Source: Mycolicibacterium peregrinum
Lineage (GTDB): Bacteria > Actinomycetota > Actinomycetes > Mycobacteriales > Mycobacteriaceae
Assembly: GCF_001665785.1 (NCBI RefSeq)
Contig: NZ_LZSO01000027.1
Location: 1 to 64,000, forward strand
Length of the DNA: 64,000 nt
Direction: 5' to 3'
Shown: positions 52,001 to 59,893 of the stretch, in pieces
How the letters are laid out: every line of letters begins with the position of its first letter
Position numbering within the stretch: the first letter of the stretch is position 1
Translations under genes and position numbers: made by a program
The notes under the pieces: model-generated
The model's input: only the letters and a program-made list of their open reading frames with translations
Databases searched by the model: none
Told to the model about the DNA's origin: nothing

Positions 52001-52390
52001 TCAGGCCAGTCGGGACACCCCGACCGGGCGCGCCGACTCCAGCCGCTGCTTGATCCCGAAGGACATCGCCTTACCCGCCACGCGGCGCTGGTGGTTCATC
52101 TTTGCCAGATCCATATCGGCCAACTGCTTTGCCGTGGCGCCGGACGGTTCGGCGTGCAGGAAGTAATGCAGCACCACACCGTCCATCACCTCCTCCAGCC
52201 AGACCTCCATGGTGCCGGTCAACGCACCGGTCACATTCCAGCGGTGGCCCTTCTCGGCGCGGTCCTCGACGACCTTGAGCACCAGGTCGGGCCACCACCG
52301 CCGCCAGCTGGCGGGGTCGGCGACCGCGGCGCCCACGGCGACCGGATCGGCGCAGACGAATGTCTCGTCGGCGATCTGAATGCTGTTCAT
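52001..52390 (-). CDS. second SRPBCC/START-like protein (Rv2186c-like)
   Basis: A 129-residue START-like fold protein, MNSIQIADETFVCADPVAVGAAV at the start and a C-terminal helix ending KQRLESARPVG. The ATG at 52390 gives the length of the M. tuberculosis homologue; a TTG at 52399 is possible. It lies 120 bp upstream of the first START-like gene on the same strand and is divergent from fadD15. Two hydrophobic-ligand proteins beside an acyl-CoA synthetase suggest fatty-acid or lipid handling (inference). Confidence 0.8.
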   Translation of the reverse strand: MNSIQIADETFVCADPVAVGAAVADPASWRRWWPDLVLKVVEDRAEKGHRWNVTGALTGTMEVWLEEVMDGVVLHYFLHAEPSGATAKQLADMDLAKMNHQRRVAGKAMSFGIKQRLESARPVGVSRLA

Positions 52391-52438
52391 CGCGGACAAG
52401 CTTCACACATGCGTGATCGTCTGCCTACCGCGGCCGAC

Positions 52439-52444
52439 TAGGCT
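52439..52444 (+). promoter_or_regulatory. fadD15: fadD15 promoter -10
   Basis: TAGGCT would start transcription near 52451, giving a leader of about 35 nt that contains GGAGGG (52472-52477), 8 nt before the GTG at 52486. Confidence 0.4.
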
Positions 52445-52485
52445 GACGCGCAAAGCCGGTACCACAAGCCTGGAGGGCAAAGATC

Positions 52486-54294
52486 GTGCGTGAGTCAATG
52501 CGGGAGTACAGCGTGCCCGCGTCTTTCACCGTCGCCGAGCACGACAGCATCGTCGCTTCGGTATCCGCGCACGCGGCTGAGAGCCCTGACCACGTCATCT
52601 TCCGGCGCCTGGTCGACGGCGCGTGGACCGACGTGACCTGCGCCGAAGCAGCCGAACAGATCCGCTCGGTCGCCTTGGGCCTGATCGCCGAGGGTATCCA
52701 GGCCGGCGATCGCGTGGCGATCATCTCGGCCACCCGCTACGAGTGGCCGATCATCGACTTCGCGATCCTGTCGGTCGGTGCGGTCACCGTGCCGATCTAC
52801 GAGACCTCCTCGGCCGAGCAGGTGCGGTTCGTCCTCGACAATTCCGCGGCCAAGATCATCTTCGCCGAGACCGATGCACACGCCGAGACCGTCGAACAGC
52901 TCCACGGCCAGCTGCCCGAGCTGCGCAAGGTGCTGCGGATCGACGGCACCGGCACCCCCGCGCTGGAGGCCATGGCCGAGGCCGGAAAGTCGGCCGATGC
53001 CGCCGAGCTCGACAAGCGCCTGGCCGGCATCCGCTCGGCCGATCCGGCCACCCTGATCTACACCTCGGGCACCACCGGCCAGCCCAAGGGCTGCCAGCTG
53101 ACCCACTCGAACCTGCTCTACGAGATCCGGGGCGCCAAGGCGTGCTTCCCCACCGAGCTGGCCCCGGGTGAGCGGATGCTCGTGTTCCTGCCGCTGGCCC
53201 ACGTGCTGGCCCGGGCCATCACCATCGCGGCCTTCACCAACAGGGTCACCCTCGGCTTCACCAGTGACATCAAGAACCTGGTCCCGACCTTCGGCGTGTT
53301 CAAGCCGACGCTCGTCGTCTCGGTACCCCGCGTGTTCGAGAAGGTCTACAACACTGCCGAGCAGAACGCCCGCAACGACGGCAAGGGCAAGATCTTCGCG
53401 ATTGCCGCCGACACCGCGATCGAATGGAGTAAAGCCCAGGACACCGGTGGTGCAAGCCTGATCCTCCGCGCCAAGCATGCCCTGTTCGACAAGCTGGTCT
53501 ACGGCAAGCTGCGGGCGGCCCTCGGCGGTGAATGCCGGGCGGCGATCTCCGGCGGCGCACCGCTGGGCGCTCGGCTGGGTCACTTCTATCGCGGTGTGGG
53601 GCTGAGCATCTACGAGGGTTACGGCCTCACCGAGACCAGCGCGGCCATCACCGTGAACCGGGTCAACGATCTCAAGGTCGGCTCGGTCGGCAAACTGATG
53701 CCCGGCAACAGCATGCGTATCGCCGAGGACGGTGAGCTCCTGGTCAAGGGCGGCGTGGTGTTCAGCGGCTACTGGGGCAACGAAACCGAGACCAACGCCG
53801 TTTTCACCGACGGCTGGTTCCACACCGGCGACCTCGGCGCCATCGACGACGACGGCTTCCTGACCATCGTCGGGCGCAAGAAGGAGATCATCGTCACCGC
53901 CGGCGGCAAGAACGTCGCCCCCGCGCTGCTCGAGGACCGGCTGCGGGCCCATCCGTTGATCAGCCAGGCCATGGCCGTCGGCGATCAGCAGCCGTTCATC
54001 GCCGCGCTCATCACCATCGACCCGGAGGCGTTCGGAGGTTGGAAGCAACGCAACGGCAAGGACGGCGGCGCCTCGGTCGGCGATCTCGCCGACGATCCGG
54101 ACCTGCTGGCCGAGATCGACCTGGCGGTCAAGGACGCCAATCAGGCGGTGTCGCATGCCGAGTCGATCCGCAAGTTCCGGATCCTGCCCGTCGACTTCAC
54201 CGAGGACACCGGTGAGCTGACGCCGACGCTGAAGGTCAAGCGCAAGGTGGTGGCCGAGAAGTTCGCCACCGACATCGCGGCGCTGTACGGCTGA
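52486..54294 (+). CDS. fadD15: long-chain fatty acid-CoA ligase FadD15
   Basis: A 602-residue ANL-superfamily acyl-CoA synthetase. AMP-binding P-loop YTSGTTGQPKG, the A5 motif YEGYGLTETS, A7 TGDLG and GRKKEIIVTAGGKN, and the catalytic Lys near the C-terminus in LTPTLKVKRK. It activates long-chain fatty acids to acyl-CoA through an acyl-adenylate. The GTG at 52486 has good spacing to GGAGGG; homology with M. tuberculosis FadD15 would fit the ATG four codons later. It is monocistronic, ending in a shared hairpin with pimB. Confidence 0.95.
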   Translation: MRESMREYSVPASFTVAEHDSIVASVSAHAAESPDHVIFRRLVDGAWTDVTCAEAAEQIRSVALGLIAEGIQAGDRVAIISATRYEWPIIDFAILSVGAVTVPIYETSSAEQVRFVLDNSAAKIIFAETDAHAETVEQLHGQLPELRKVLRIDGTGTPALEAMAEAGKSADAAELDKRLAGIRSADPATLIYTSGTTGQPKGCQLTHSNLLYEIRGAKACFPTELAPGERMLVFLPLAHVLARAITIAAFTNRVTLGFTSDIKNLVPTFGVFKPTLVVSVPRVFEKVYNTAEQNARNDGKGKIFAIAADTAIEWSKAQDTGGASLILRAKHALFDKLVYGKLRAALGGECRAAISGGAPLGARLGHFYRGVGLSIYEGYGLTETSAAITVNRVNDLKVGSVGKLMPGNSMRIAEDGELLVKGGVVFSGYWGNETETNAVFTDGWFHTGDLGAIDDDGFLTIVGRKKEIIVTAGGKNVAPALLEDRLRAHPLISQAMAVGDQQPFIAALITIDPEAFGGWKQRNGKDGGASVGDLADDPDLLAEIDLAVKDANQAVSHAESIRKFRILPVDFTEDTGELTPTLKVKRKVVAEKFATDIAALYG

Positions 54295-54302
54295 GCCCGG
54301 CT

Positions 54303-54325
54303 CGGGCTGAACCAGGTTCAGCCCG
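54303..54325. terminator. bidirectional hairpin between fadD15 and pimB
   Basis: CGGGCTGAAC-CAG-GTTCAGCCCG is a perfect 10-bp stem between convergent genes, overlapping the pimB stop codon. There is no U-tract on either strand. It would form in both transcripts. Confidence 0.65.
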
Positions 54326-55451
54326 ACAGCAGCCCGGTCAGCCGGGCGCCCTGCGAGCGCCACTGCCAGTTGTCGACGGCCCAGTGCCGCCCCGCCACAC
54401 CCATCGCGGCGGCGCGGCCCGGATCGGCGAGTAGGTCGGAAACGGCGGACGCCACGGCTCCAACATCATTGCCGTCCACGACGGTACCGGTCTGACCGTC
54501 CAGCACGGTTTCCGGTGCCCCGCCGGAGGTTCCGGCGACCACCGGCACGCCGCAGGCCGAGGCCTCCAGGTAGACGATGCCCAGTCCCTCAACGTCCAGC
54601 CCCGCTCCGCGGGTACGACACGGCATGGCGAACACGTCGGCCATCGCATGGTGCGCAGGCAGTTCCGCACCCGGCACCGCGCCGGTGAAGACGACGTCGG
54701 CGGCCACATCGTGCGTGTGCACGAGTTGTTTCAGGGTCGGCAGATATGGTCCCCCACCGACGATGACCAGGGCGGCGTCGGGGATGCGACGCCGGATCGC
54801 GGGCCAGGCGCGGATGAGCATGTCTTGGCCCTTGCGCGGCACCAGGCGGGACAGACAGACCACCACCGGGCGTTGCCCCAGCCCGTACCGCGCGCGCAGC
54901 TCGGCCCGGGCCACCGGGTCGGGCACGAATCGGTCGGTGTCGACGCCTGGCGACAGACGTTCCAACGCCGCGTGGGGACCGAACGCCGAGGCGAACCTGC
55001 CTCGGGTGTAGCGGCTGATGAACGTCACGACGTCGGCGTCATCTCCGATGCGGCGCAGAGCGCTCCGCGCCACCGGCAGCATCGACCAGCCGACCTCGTG
55101 GCCGTGGGTGCTGGCCACCACACGGGTGGCTCCGGCGCGTCGGGCCAGCGGGCCCAGCAGCGCCAACGGGGCGGCCGCCCCGAACCACACCGTCTCGATG
55201 TCGTGCTCGGCGATCAACCGCTGCATGCGCGTCGCCACCATCGGCTCGGGGACCATCAGCGTGGTCGGGTGCCGCACCACCCGGTACCCAGCGGCTGCGT
55301 CGTAATCTGCGCAGCCCTTCCACTTCGGCGCATACACCGTCAGCTGGTGCGAACCGTCGCGGATCAATTCCCCGACGAAGGCCTCCAGGTATGACTGGAT
55401 CCCGCCGCGTCGCGGTGGAAAGTCGTTGGTGACCAACAAAACCCGCGTCAT
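54318..55451 (-). CDS. pimB: phosphatidylinositol mannoside mannosyltransferase PimB'
   Basis: A 377-residue GT4-family GT-B glycosyltransferase that transfers the second mannose from GDP-Man to PIM1/Ac1PIM1 in the cytoplasm. N-terminal FPPRRGGIQSYL loop, donor-site VCLSRLVPRKGQDMLI and the EX7E motif in EGLGIVYLEA. The position equals Rv2188c, shown to be the true PimB (PimB'). The start ATG is preceded by no obvious promoter and faces the Rv2189c-like gene 39 bp upstream on the same strand, so they may share a transcript. Confidence 0.93.
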   Translation of the reverse strand: MTRVLLVTNDFPPRRGGIQSYLEAFVGELIRDGSHQLTVYAPKWKGCADYDAAAGYRVVRHPTTLMVPEPMVATRMQRLIAEHDIETVWFGAAAPLALLGPLARRAGATRVVASTHGHEVGWSMLPVARSALRRIGDDADVVTFISRYTRGRFASAFGPHAALERLSPGVDTDRFVPDPVARAELRARYGLGQRPVVVCLSRLVPRKGQDMLIRAWPAIRRRIPDAALVIVGGGPYLPTLKQLVHTHDVAADVVFTGAVPGAELPAHHAMADVFAMPCRTRGAGLDVEGLGIVYLEASACGVPVVAGTSGGAPETVLDGQTGTVVDGNDVGAVASAVSDLLADPGRAAAMGVAGRHWAVDNWQWRSQGARLTGLLSG

Positions 55452-55490
55452 CGCGCTATCCCCGCCCGGTTGCCGTCCATCGGCGACAGG

Positions 55491-56360
55491 CTATCCCGTC
55501 AGCCAACGGCGCCAACCGGCAACTACAGCATCGAGGTCGGCGTCCAGGGTTTCCCGGAGCGCAGTGGCCACATCCGGGTGGCCGGGTTCGCAGGCGCGCA
55601 GGTACAGCTCACGCAGCTTGCCGACGCCGTAGGCGTCGGCAACATAACGGCTGAACCACCATGCCCGGTCATAGGCCAGACTGCGAACCGCGCCGGGTGT
55701 GTCGAGATCGGCATCGGTGGGCAGCTGGGCCAGCTCGCCGGCCCGGGATGGACCGGGTACCGGCGCGGGTGGCCTTCCGACGTAGTCGGCCACTCCCTCG
55801 GTGAGCCAGCGAGGCGCGTCGGCCGCGGTCCGCGAGCGCGCCGCATAATGGAACAGCTCATGGCGCAACACGATTCGTAACGCAGCCGGGCTCATGGCCG
55901 CAGCCCCGGGGGCGAACATGGTCCGCTGCCTGGTGGTGGTCGCGGCGATGTCGGCGGCTCCGCCCGCCAGCACTCCGAACTGCTCATCGGAGCCTGCGAC
56001 CGCGATCTCGATGTCGCGCGGCCAGTCCGGGCCCCAGAACGCCGTCACCGCAGCGGCGGCCGCACCGAGTTCAGGGCCGAGACGGTCCAGCAGGGCCGAA
56101 GATTGCGACCCTCCGAGGGCCAGCAGCAGGGCGGTGCGCCCGTCGGGTAACACCATCGAGGTAACGGGTTCCGGCGGCGGCACCGAGGCAGCAGGAGGAG
56201 GCGGCGCCGCCTGCGGCGCGGGTGGCGCGGACCGCCAGAGCAGCACGGTCGCCAGCGCCAACTCCACCAGCAGGACCGCTGCCAGCAGACGCCTGCGGGC
56301 GTTCAGGGCGAAACCGCTGTCGGAATTCTCAGTACCGACGGACGTTGTAGATCGGCGCAT
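55491..56360 (-). CDS. predicted membrane-anchored zinc metallopeptidase (Rv2189c-like)
   Basis: A 289-residue protein. It has one N-terminal TM (about 22-42), a Pro/Ala-rich linker (45-66) and an extracytoplasmic domain. RHELFHYAA supplies an HExxH motif (H167, E168, H171), and WLTEGVADYV 17 residues on gives a third ligand Glu188, the gluzincin (peptidase MA-like) arrangement. The M. tuberculosis homologue is annotated only as hypothetical. The ATG at 56360 overlaps the end of the NlpC/P60 gene by 32 bp, implying co-expression with a cell-wall hydrolase. The substrate is unknown. Confidence 0.75.
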   Translation of the reverse strand: MRRSTTSVGTENSDSGFALNARRRLLAAVLLVELALATVLLWRSAPPAPQAAPPPPAASVPPPEPVTSMVLPDGRTALLLALGGSQSSALLDRLGPELGAAAAAVTAFWGPDWPRDIEIAVAGSDEQFGVLAGGAADIAATTTRQRTMFAPGAAAMSPAALRIVLRHELFHYAARSRTAADAPRWLTEGVADYVGRPPAPVPGPSRAGELAQLPTDADLDTPGAVRSLAYDRAWWFSRYVADAYGVGKLRELYLRACEPGHPDVATALRETLDADLDAVVAGWRRWLTG

Positions 56361-57465
56361 TGTTGACCGGGGCGACCCTGACCGGAGTGCCGTAGGTCGA
56401 CGCGTGCACCATCATCCCGTCGCCGATGTAGATGCCCACGTGGGAGGCGTCGGAGTAATAGGTCACCACATCACCCGGCTGCATCGAATCTGCCGAGACG
56501 GGCTGACCGCCGCGGGCCATGGCCTGGCTCGAATGCGGCAGCGAGATGCCGGCATGCTGGAACGCCCACATCACCAGACCCGAGCAGTCGAAGGAGCTCG
56601 GACCGGCCGCGCCCCAGGAGTACGGCGAGCCGATGCGGCTCAGAGCGGCCTGGATGACGGTGCCGGAGTGTCCGTCGCCGCCACCCGGGAGTGCACCTTC
56701 CGGCGGGGCGACGTCACCGGGCGGAATGCCGTTCGGCGGGTCGGCCAACACGGCGGGATCCTGCGCCGGCGGCAACGCCTCGGGGGCGGGCACCGGCGGG
56801 GTCGGCGGCAGGGCGTTCATCGCTTCCCGCTGGGCCGGGCTCAGGGCCTGGTACTGCGACTTCACGATCGCGATCTGTACCTGCAGCTGGCTTTGCTTGG
56901 ATTGCAGATCGGCGCGCACCGCGGCAGCCTGCTCGGCGGCGGTCTTGGCGTCGGCCGCCGATTTCGCCGATTCACGCTCGGCCACGGCGGCCTTCTCGCC
57001 CACCGAACGGAAGTTCTTCATCTGCGCCGACATCTCGGTCGCCATCACCCGCTGCACGGCGAGCTGCTCGATCAGCTGCTGCGGTGAGCCCGCCGTCAGG
57101 ATCGCGTCGACGCCCGAGGTGCGGCCGCCCATGTACTGGGCCGCAGCTACTTTGTTGACCGAAGTCTGAAAGGTTGCCAGCTGCGACTTGGCCTCGTCGA
57201 CCGTCGCGGCGTCTTCGGCGTGCTTGCGCTCCGCAGTCTCTTGTGCGGCAACCTTGTTGTTCAGGTCGAGCTGTGCCGAGTGCATGGCCTCGGTGGTCTG
57301 CTCTGCCTGACGGGACAACTCGTTGAGCTTTGCCATCGCATCGTCGGCGGGATCGGCCTGCGAACTCGCGGCCATCAGTCCGGATATCAAGGTCAAGCTC
57401 GCTATTACACCTACAACGGGTCGCTTGAAACGACTTGTGGGCCGGTGCGCGCGCTCGTGCCTCAA
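56329..57465 (-). CDS. secreted NlpC/P60 peptidoglycan endopeptidase (Rv2190c-like)
   Basis: A 378-residue exported hydrolase. The signal sequence (about 1-37, ending ASSQADP) is followed by a long coiled coil (40-210), a Pro-rich linker (220-262) and an NlpC/P60 domain with catalytic Cys294 (FDCSGLV), His342 (SHVGIYIGDG) and H354. It should cleave D-Glu-mesoDAP peptides. The coiled coil resembles RipA-type self-inhibitory helices. The start is a TTG at 57465 preceded by GAGGA (8-nt spacing). It has its own promoter. Confidence 0.93.
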   Translation of the reverse strand: MRHERAHRPTSRFKRPVVGVIASLTLISGLMAASSQADPADDAMAKLNELSRQAEQTTEAMHSAQLDLNNKVAAQETAERKHAEDAATVDEAKSQLATFQTSVNKVAAAQYMGGRTSGVDAILTAGSPQQLIEQLAVQRVMATEMSAQMKNFRSVGEKAAVAERESAKSAADAKTAAEQAAAVRADLQSKQSQLQVQIAIVKSQYQALSPAQREAMNALPPTPPVPAPEALPPAQDPAVLADPPNGIPPGDVAPPEGALPGGGDGHSGTVIQAALSRIGSPYSWGAAGPSSFDCSGLVMWAFQHAGISLPHSSQAMARGGQPVSADSMQPGDVVTYYSDASHVGIYIGDGMMVHASTYGTPVRVAPVNNAPIYNVRRY

Positions 57466-57524
57466 GTTTTTGTCCTCACAACTGGCGATGGCGAGCCGCC
57501 TCGAACTGCTCTTAGGTCTCAGAT

Positions 57525-57554
57525 AGGTTACGAAACGGCATCGGCCTTGTCCAA
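57525..57554 (-). promoter_or_regulatory. promoter of the NlpC/P60 gene
   Basis: Minus-strand TTGGAC (57554-57549) and TAACCT (57530-57525) are separated by 18 nt. A start near 57518 gives a leader of about 50 nt. The 152-bp gap has no sign of a c-di-AMP (ydaO) riboswitch. Confidence 0.55.
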
Positions 57555-57617
57555 CAGAAGCTGCAAATTTAACAGCCCACCCGGAATATTTTCCTGTGCA
57601 CGAAGCGCTGCGTGTCG

Positions 57618-57884
57618 TCAGGCAACTCCAAATCTGCCGTTCCGGTGAATGGGCACGAGCCGCAGCCGCGGCGCAAGGCCCACGTCAGCGAGCACTTCCA
57701 GTGCCTGACGCTCGTCGTCCAGCAAAGTTTCGGGAATCCCGAGCAGAACACTGACAACGCAGTCCTGGCAGCCGGGCCCGCGCACTGCGCAATCGTCGCA
57801 GTCGATGGTCACGCTGCCGATATCGGGCTCATGGGGGTAGGGCTCGTCGGCGTGAAACCAGTCGTCCTGGCGTACTCCGCTCAT
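57618..57884 (-). CDS. small protein with paired CxxC motifs, probable metal binder
   Basis: An 88-residue protein. C29-x-x-C32 and C39-x-x-C42 (CDDC and CQDC, six residues apart) form a compact zinc-knuckle or Fe-S-like tetracysteine site. The N-terminus is acidic and His-containing (FHADEPYPHEP), and the C-terminus has a helix LDDERQALEVLADVG. The ATG at 57884 has GAGGA at 8-nt spacing. It lies upstream of the NlpC/P60 gene on the same strand and is divergent from the exonuclease gene. I do not recognise a named family; its role is unknown. Confidence 0.75.
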   Translation of the reverse strand: MSGVRQDDWFHADEPYPHEPDIGSVTIDCDDCAVRGPGCQDCVVSVLLGIPETLLDDERQALEVLADVGLAPRLRLVPIHRNGRFGVA

Positions 57885-58002
57885 CTTGACCGTCCTCTCG
57901 ATCGGTGTTGGGCGCACGCTATCGGGACCGACCGACAAGTAGCGGCGCGCCGATCCAGCGCGACACGCGGACAGCCGGCCTCAGATTGTCGGGGGCAGTG
58001 CC

Positions 58003-58008
58003 TACCGT
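58003..58008 (+). promoter_or_regulatory. -10 element of the exonuclease/GIY-YIG gene (leaderless)
   Basis: TACCGT ends exactly 7 nt before the ATG at 58016, so the message would begin at the start codon. Confidence 0.5.
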
Positions 58009-58015
58009 CATCGAC

Positions 58016-59893
58016 ATGGGCCAGCGCAAGATCGCCGAAGCCGAGCAGCTGGCCTTCGGCTTCGGCCCGGACGGCGCCATGGACGCCTTCTCACTCGCCG
58101 ACACCACCTTCGTGGTGGTGGACCTGGAGACCACCGGAGGCCGGGCCACCGCGAAGACACCGGGCGACAGCTACGACGCCATCACCGAGATCGGCGCGGT
58201 CAAGATCCGCGGCGGCGAGGTGCTCGGCGAGTTGGCGACACTCGTCGACCCCGGTCGCGCCATCCCACCGCAGATCGTCGAACTCACCGGGATCACCACG
58301 GCGATGGTGCGCGATGCACCGAAGATCGACAGCGTCCTCCCCATGTTTCTGGAGTTCTCCCGAGGTGCGGTGCTGGTCGCCCACAACGCCGGTTTCGACA
58401 TCGGCTTCCTGCGGGCGGCCGCCCAACGGGCGGAGCTCGGCTGGCCGCGGCCTCCGGTGCTGTGCACGGTCAAACTCGCCCGCCGCGTCCTCACCCGGGA
58501 CGAGGCGCCCAGCGTGAAGCTGTCGGCCCTGGCCCGGCTGTTCGGGGCGTCCACGACGCCCACTCACCGCGCGCTTGACGATGCCCGTGCCACCGTCGAC
58601 GTCCTGCACGGGCTGATCGAGCGGGTCGGCAACCAGGGCATCCACACCTTCGCCGACCTGAAGAACTATCTGCCCGACGTCACACCGGCCCAGCGGCGCA
58701 ACCGCTCACTGGCCGACCGGCTGCCCAACCGTCCCGGCGTATACCTGTTCCGCGGTCCCTCCGACGAGGTGCTCTACGTGGGCACCGCAGTCGATCTGCG
58801 ACGCCGGGTCCGCCAGTACTTCACCGGCGCCGACCCGCGGACCCGGATGAAGGAGATGGCCTCGCTGGCGCGCGCCGTCGACCATGTCGAATGCGCCCAT
58901 GATCTGGAGGCCGGGGTCCGCGAGCTCCGATTGCTCGCGGCGCACGCGCCGCCGTACAACCGGCGCTCCAAGTACCCGCAGCGGTGGTGGTGGGTGGCCC
59001 TCACCGACGAGGCCTTCCCACGACTGTCGGCGGTGCGAAACCCTGGGCACCGCACCGCTTTCGGACCGTTCTCGGCCCGGTCCGACGCAATCCAGTCGGC
59101 GGCGCTGCTGGCCCGGTTCACCGGGGTGCGCACCTGCACGGCCCGCTTCGGAGCGGCAGCCACGCACCGCTGTCCCGAAGTCGAACTCTCCCCGTGCCCG
59201 GCACCGCAGGACACCGGGGCCGCGCAGTACGCGGCGGCGGTGCAACGTGCCACCGCACTGATCGACGGCACCGACCACAGTGCGCTGGCGGCCACGCTCA
59301 CCCATATCGGCGAGGTCGCGGCAGCCCGACGGTACGAGACCGCGGCCCGGTTGCGCGATCACGCCGCGGTCGCCATCGAGGCACTGTGGCGGGGGCAGCG
59401 GTTACGCGCCCTGGCCGATCTCCCCGAACTCGTTGCCGCCCGCGCCGACGGCAACGGTGGCTGGCATTTCGCGGTGATCCGCCATGGCCAACTGGCCGGG
59501 GCAGGCACAGCCGCGCGCGGGGTTCCGCCGATGCCGGTGGTCGACGCGATCTGCGCTGCCGCGCAGGTGATCCTGCCCACCGCAACACCTTTGGGTGGCG
59601 CGCTCGTGGAGGAGACCGCGCTCATCGCCCGCTGGCTGGCCGCACCCGGGGTCCGCATCGTGCGTACCGACACCGGCTACGCGACACCGATCGGGGCAGC
59701 GGGCCGCTACGCACCGTGGGCCGCCACCGCCCGTTCGGCCCGCCTGGCCGCGGCCCAGCAGCCGAACTCAGAACTGCAGGCTGAACCGCACCCAACGCGC
59801 GAGCAGTTGTTCGGCCGCACCCGAGTCGATCGCCTCGACGGCCCGCTCCAGACCGGCCTCCCACGCCGGCACCCACTTGGCGTCGCTGGCTAG
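58016..59893 (+). CDS. DEDDh exonuclease fused to a UvrC-like GIY-YIG nuclease (Rv2191-like)
   Basis: A 625-residue fusion. Residues ~25-200 form a DnaQ-type exonuclease (VVVDLETTGG with D and E; HNAGFDIGFL; THRALDDARAT with the catalytic His). Residues ~225-310 form a GIY-YIG domain (PGVYLFRGPSDEVLYVGTA) as in UvrC, followed by a UvrC-like middle region, but the C-terminal RNase-H-like endonuclease and HhH of UvrC are missing. It corresponds to Rv2191 and resembles Cho-like/DinG-associated repair nucleases. A role in DNA repair or nucleic-acid cleanup is likely, unproven. The last 126 bp are antisense to trpD. Confidence 0.9.
   Translation: MGQRKIAEAEQLAFGFGPDGAMDAFSLADTTFVVVDLETTGGRATAKTPGDSYDAITEIGAVKIRGGEVLGELATLVDPGRAIPPQIVELTGITTAMVRDAPKIDSVLPMFLEFSRGAVLVAHNAGFDIGFLRAAAQRAELGWPRPPVLCTVKLARRVLTRDEAPSVKLSALARLFGASTTPTHRALDDARATVDVLHGLIERVGNQGIHTFADLKNYLPDVTPAQRRNRSLADRLPNRPGVYLFRGPSDEVLYVGTAVDLRRRVRQYFTGADPRTRMKEMASLARAVDHVECAHDLEAGVRELRLLAAHAPPYNRRSKYPQRWWWVALTDEAFPRLSAVRNPGHRTAFGPFSARSDAIQSAALLARFTGVRTCTARFGAAATHRCPEVELSPCPAPQDTGAAQYAAAVQRATALIDGTDHSALAATLTHIGEVAAARRYETAARLRDHAAVAIEALWRGQRLRALADLPELVAARADGNGGWHFAVIRHGQLAGAGTAARGVPPMPVVDAICAAAQVILPTATPLGGALVEETALIARWLAAPGVRIVRTDTGYATPIGAAGRYAPWAATARSARLAAAQQPNSELQAEPHPTREQLFGRTRVDRLDGPLQTGLPRRHPLGVAG

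Noticed and set aside
52495..54363. 622-codon open frame on the minus strand
   Set aside because: Antisense shadow of fadD15, which has all ANL motifs in the sense frame.
57466..57617. Possible ydaO (c-di-AMP) riboswitch upstream of the NlpC/P60 gene
   Set aside because: Such elements precede related genes in actinobacteria, but the conserved core sequences are not visible here and a normal promoter with a short leader fits.
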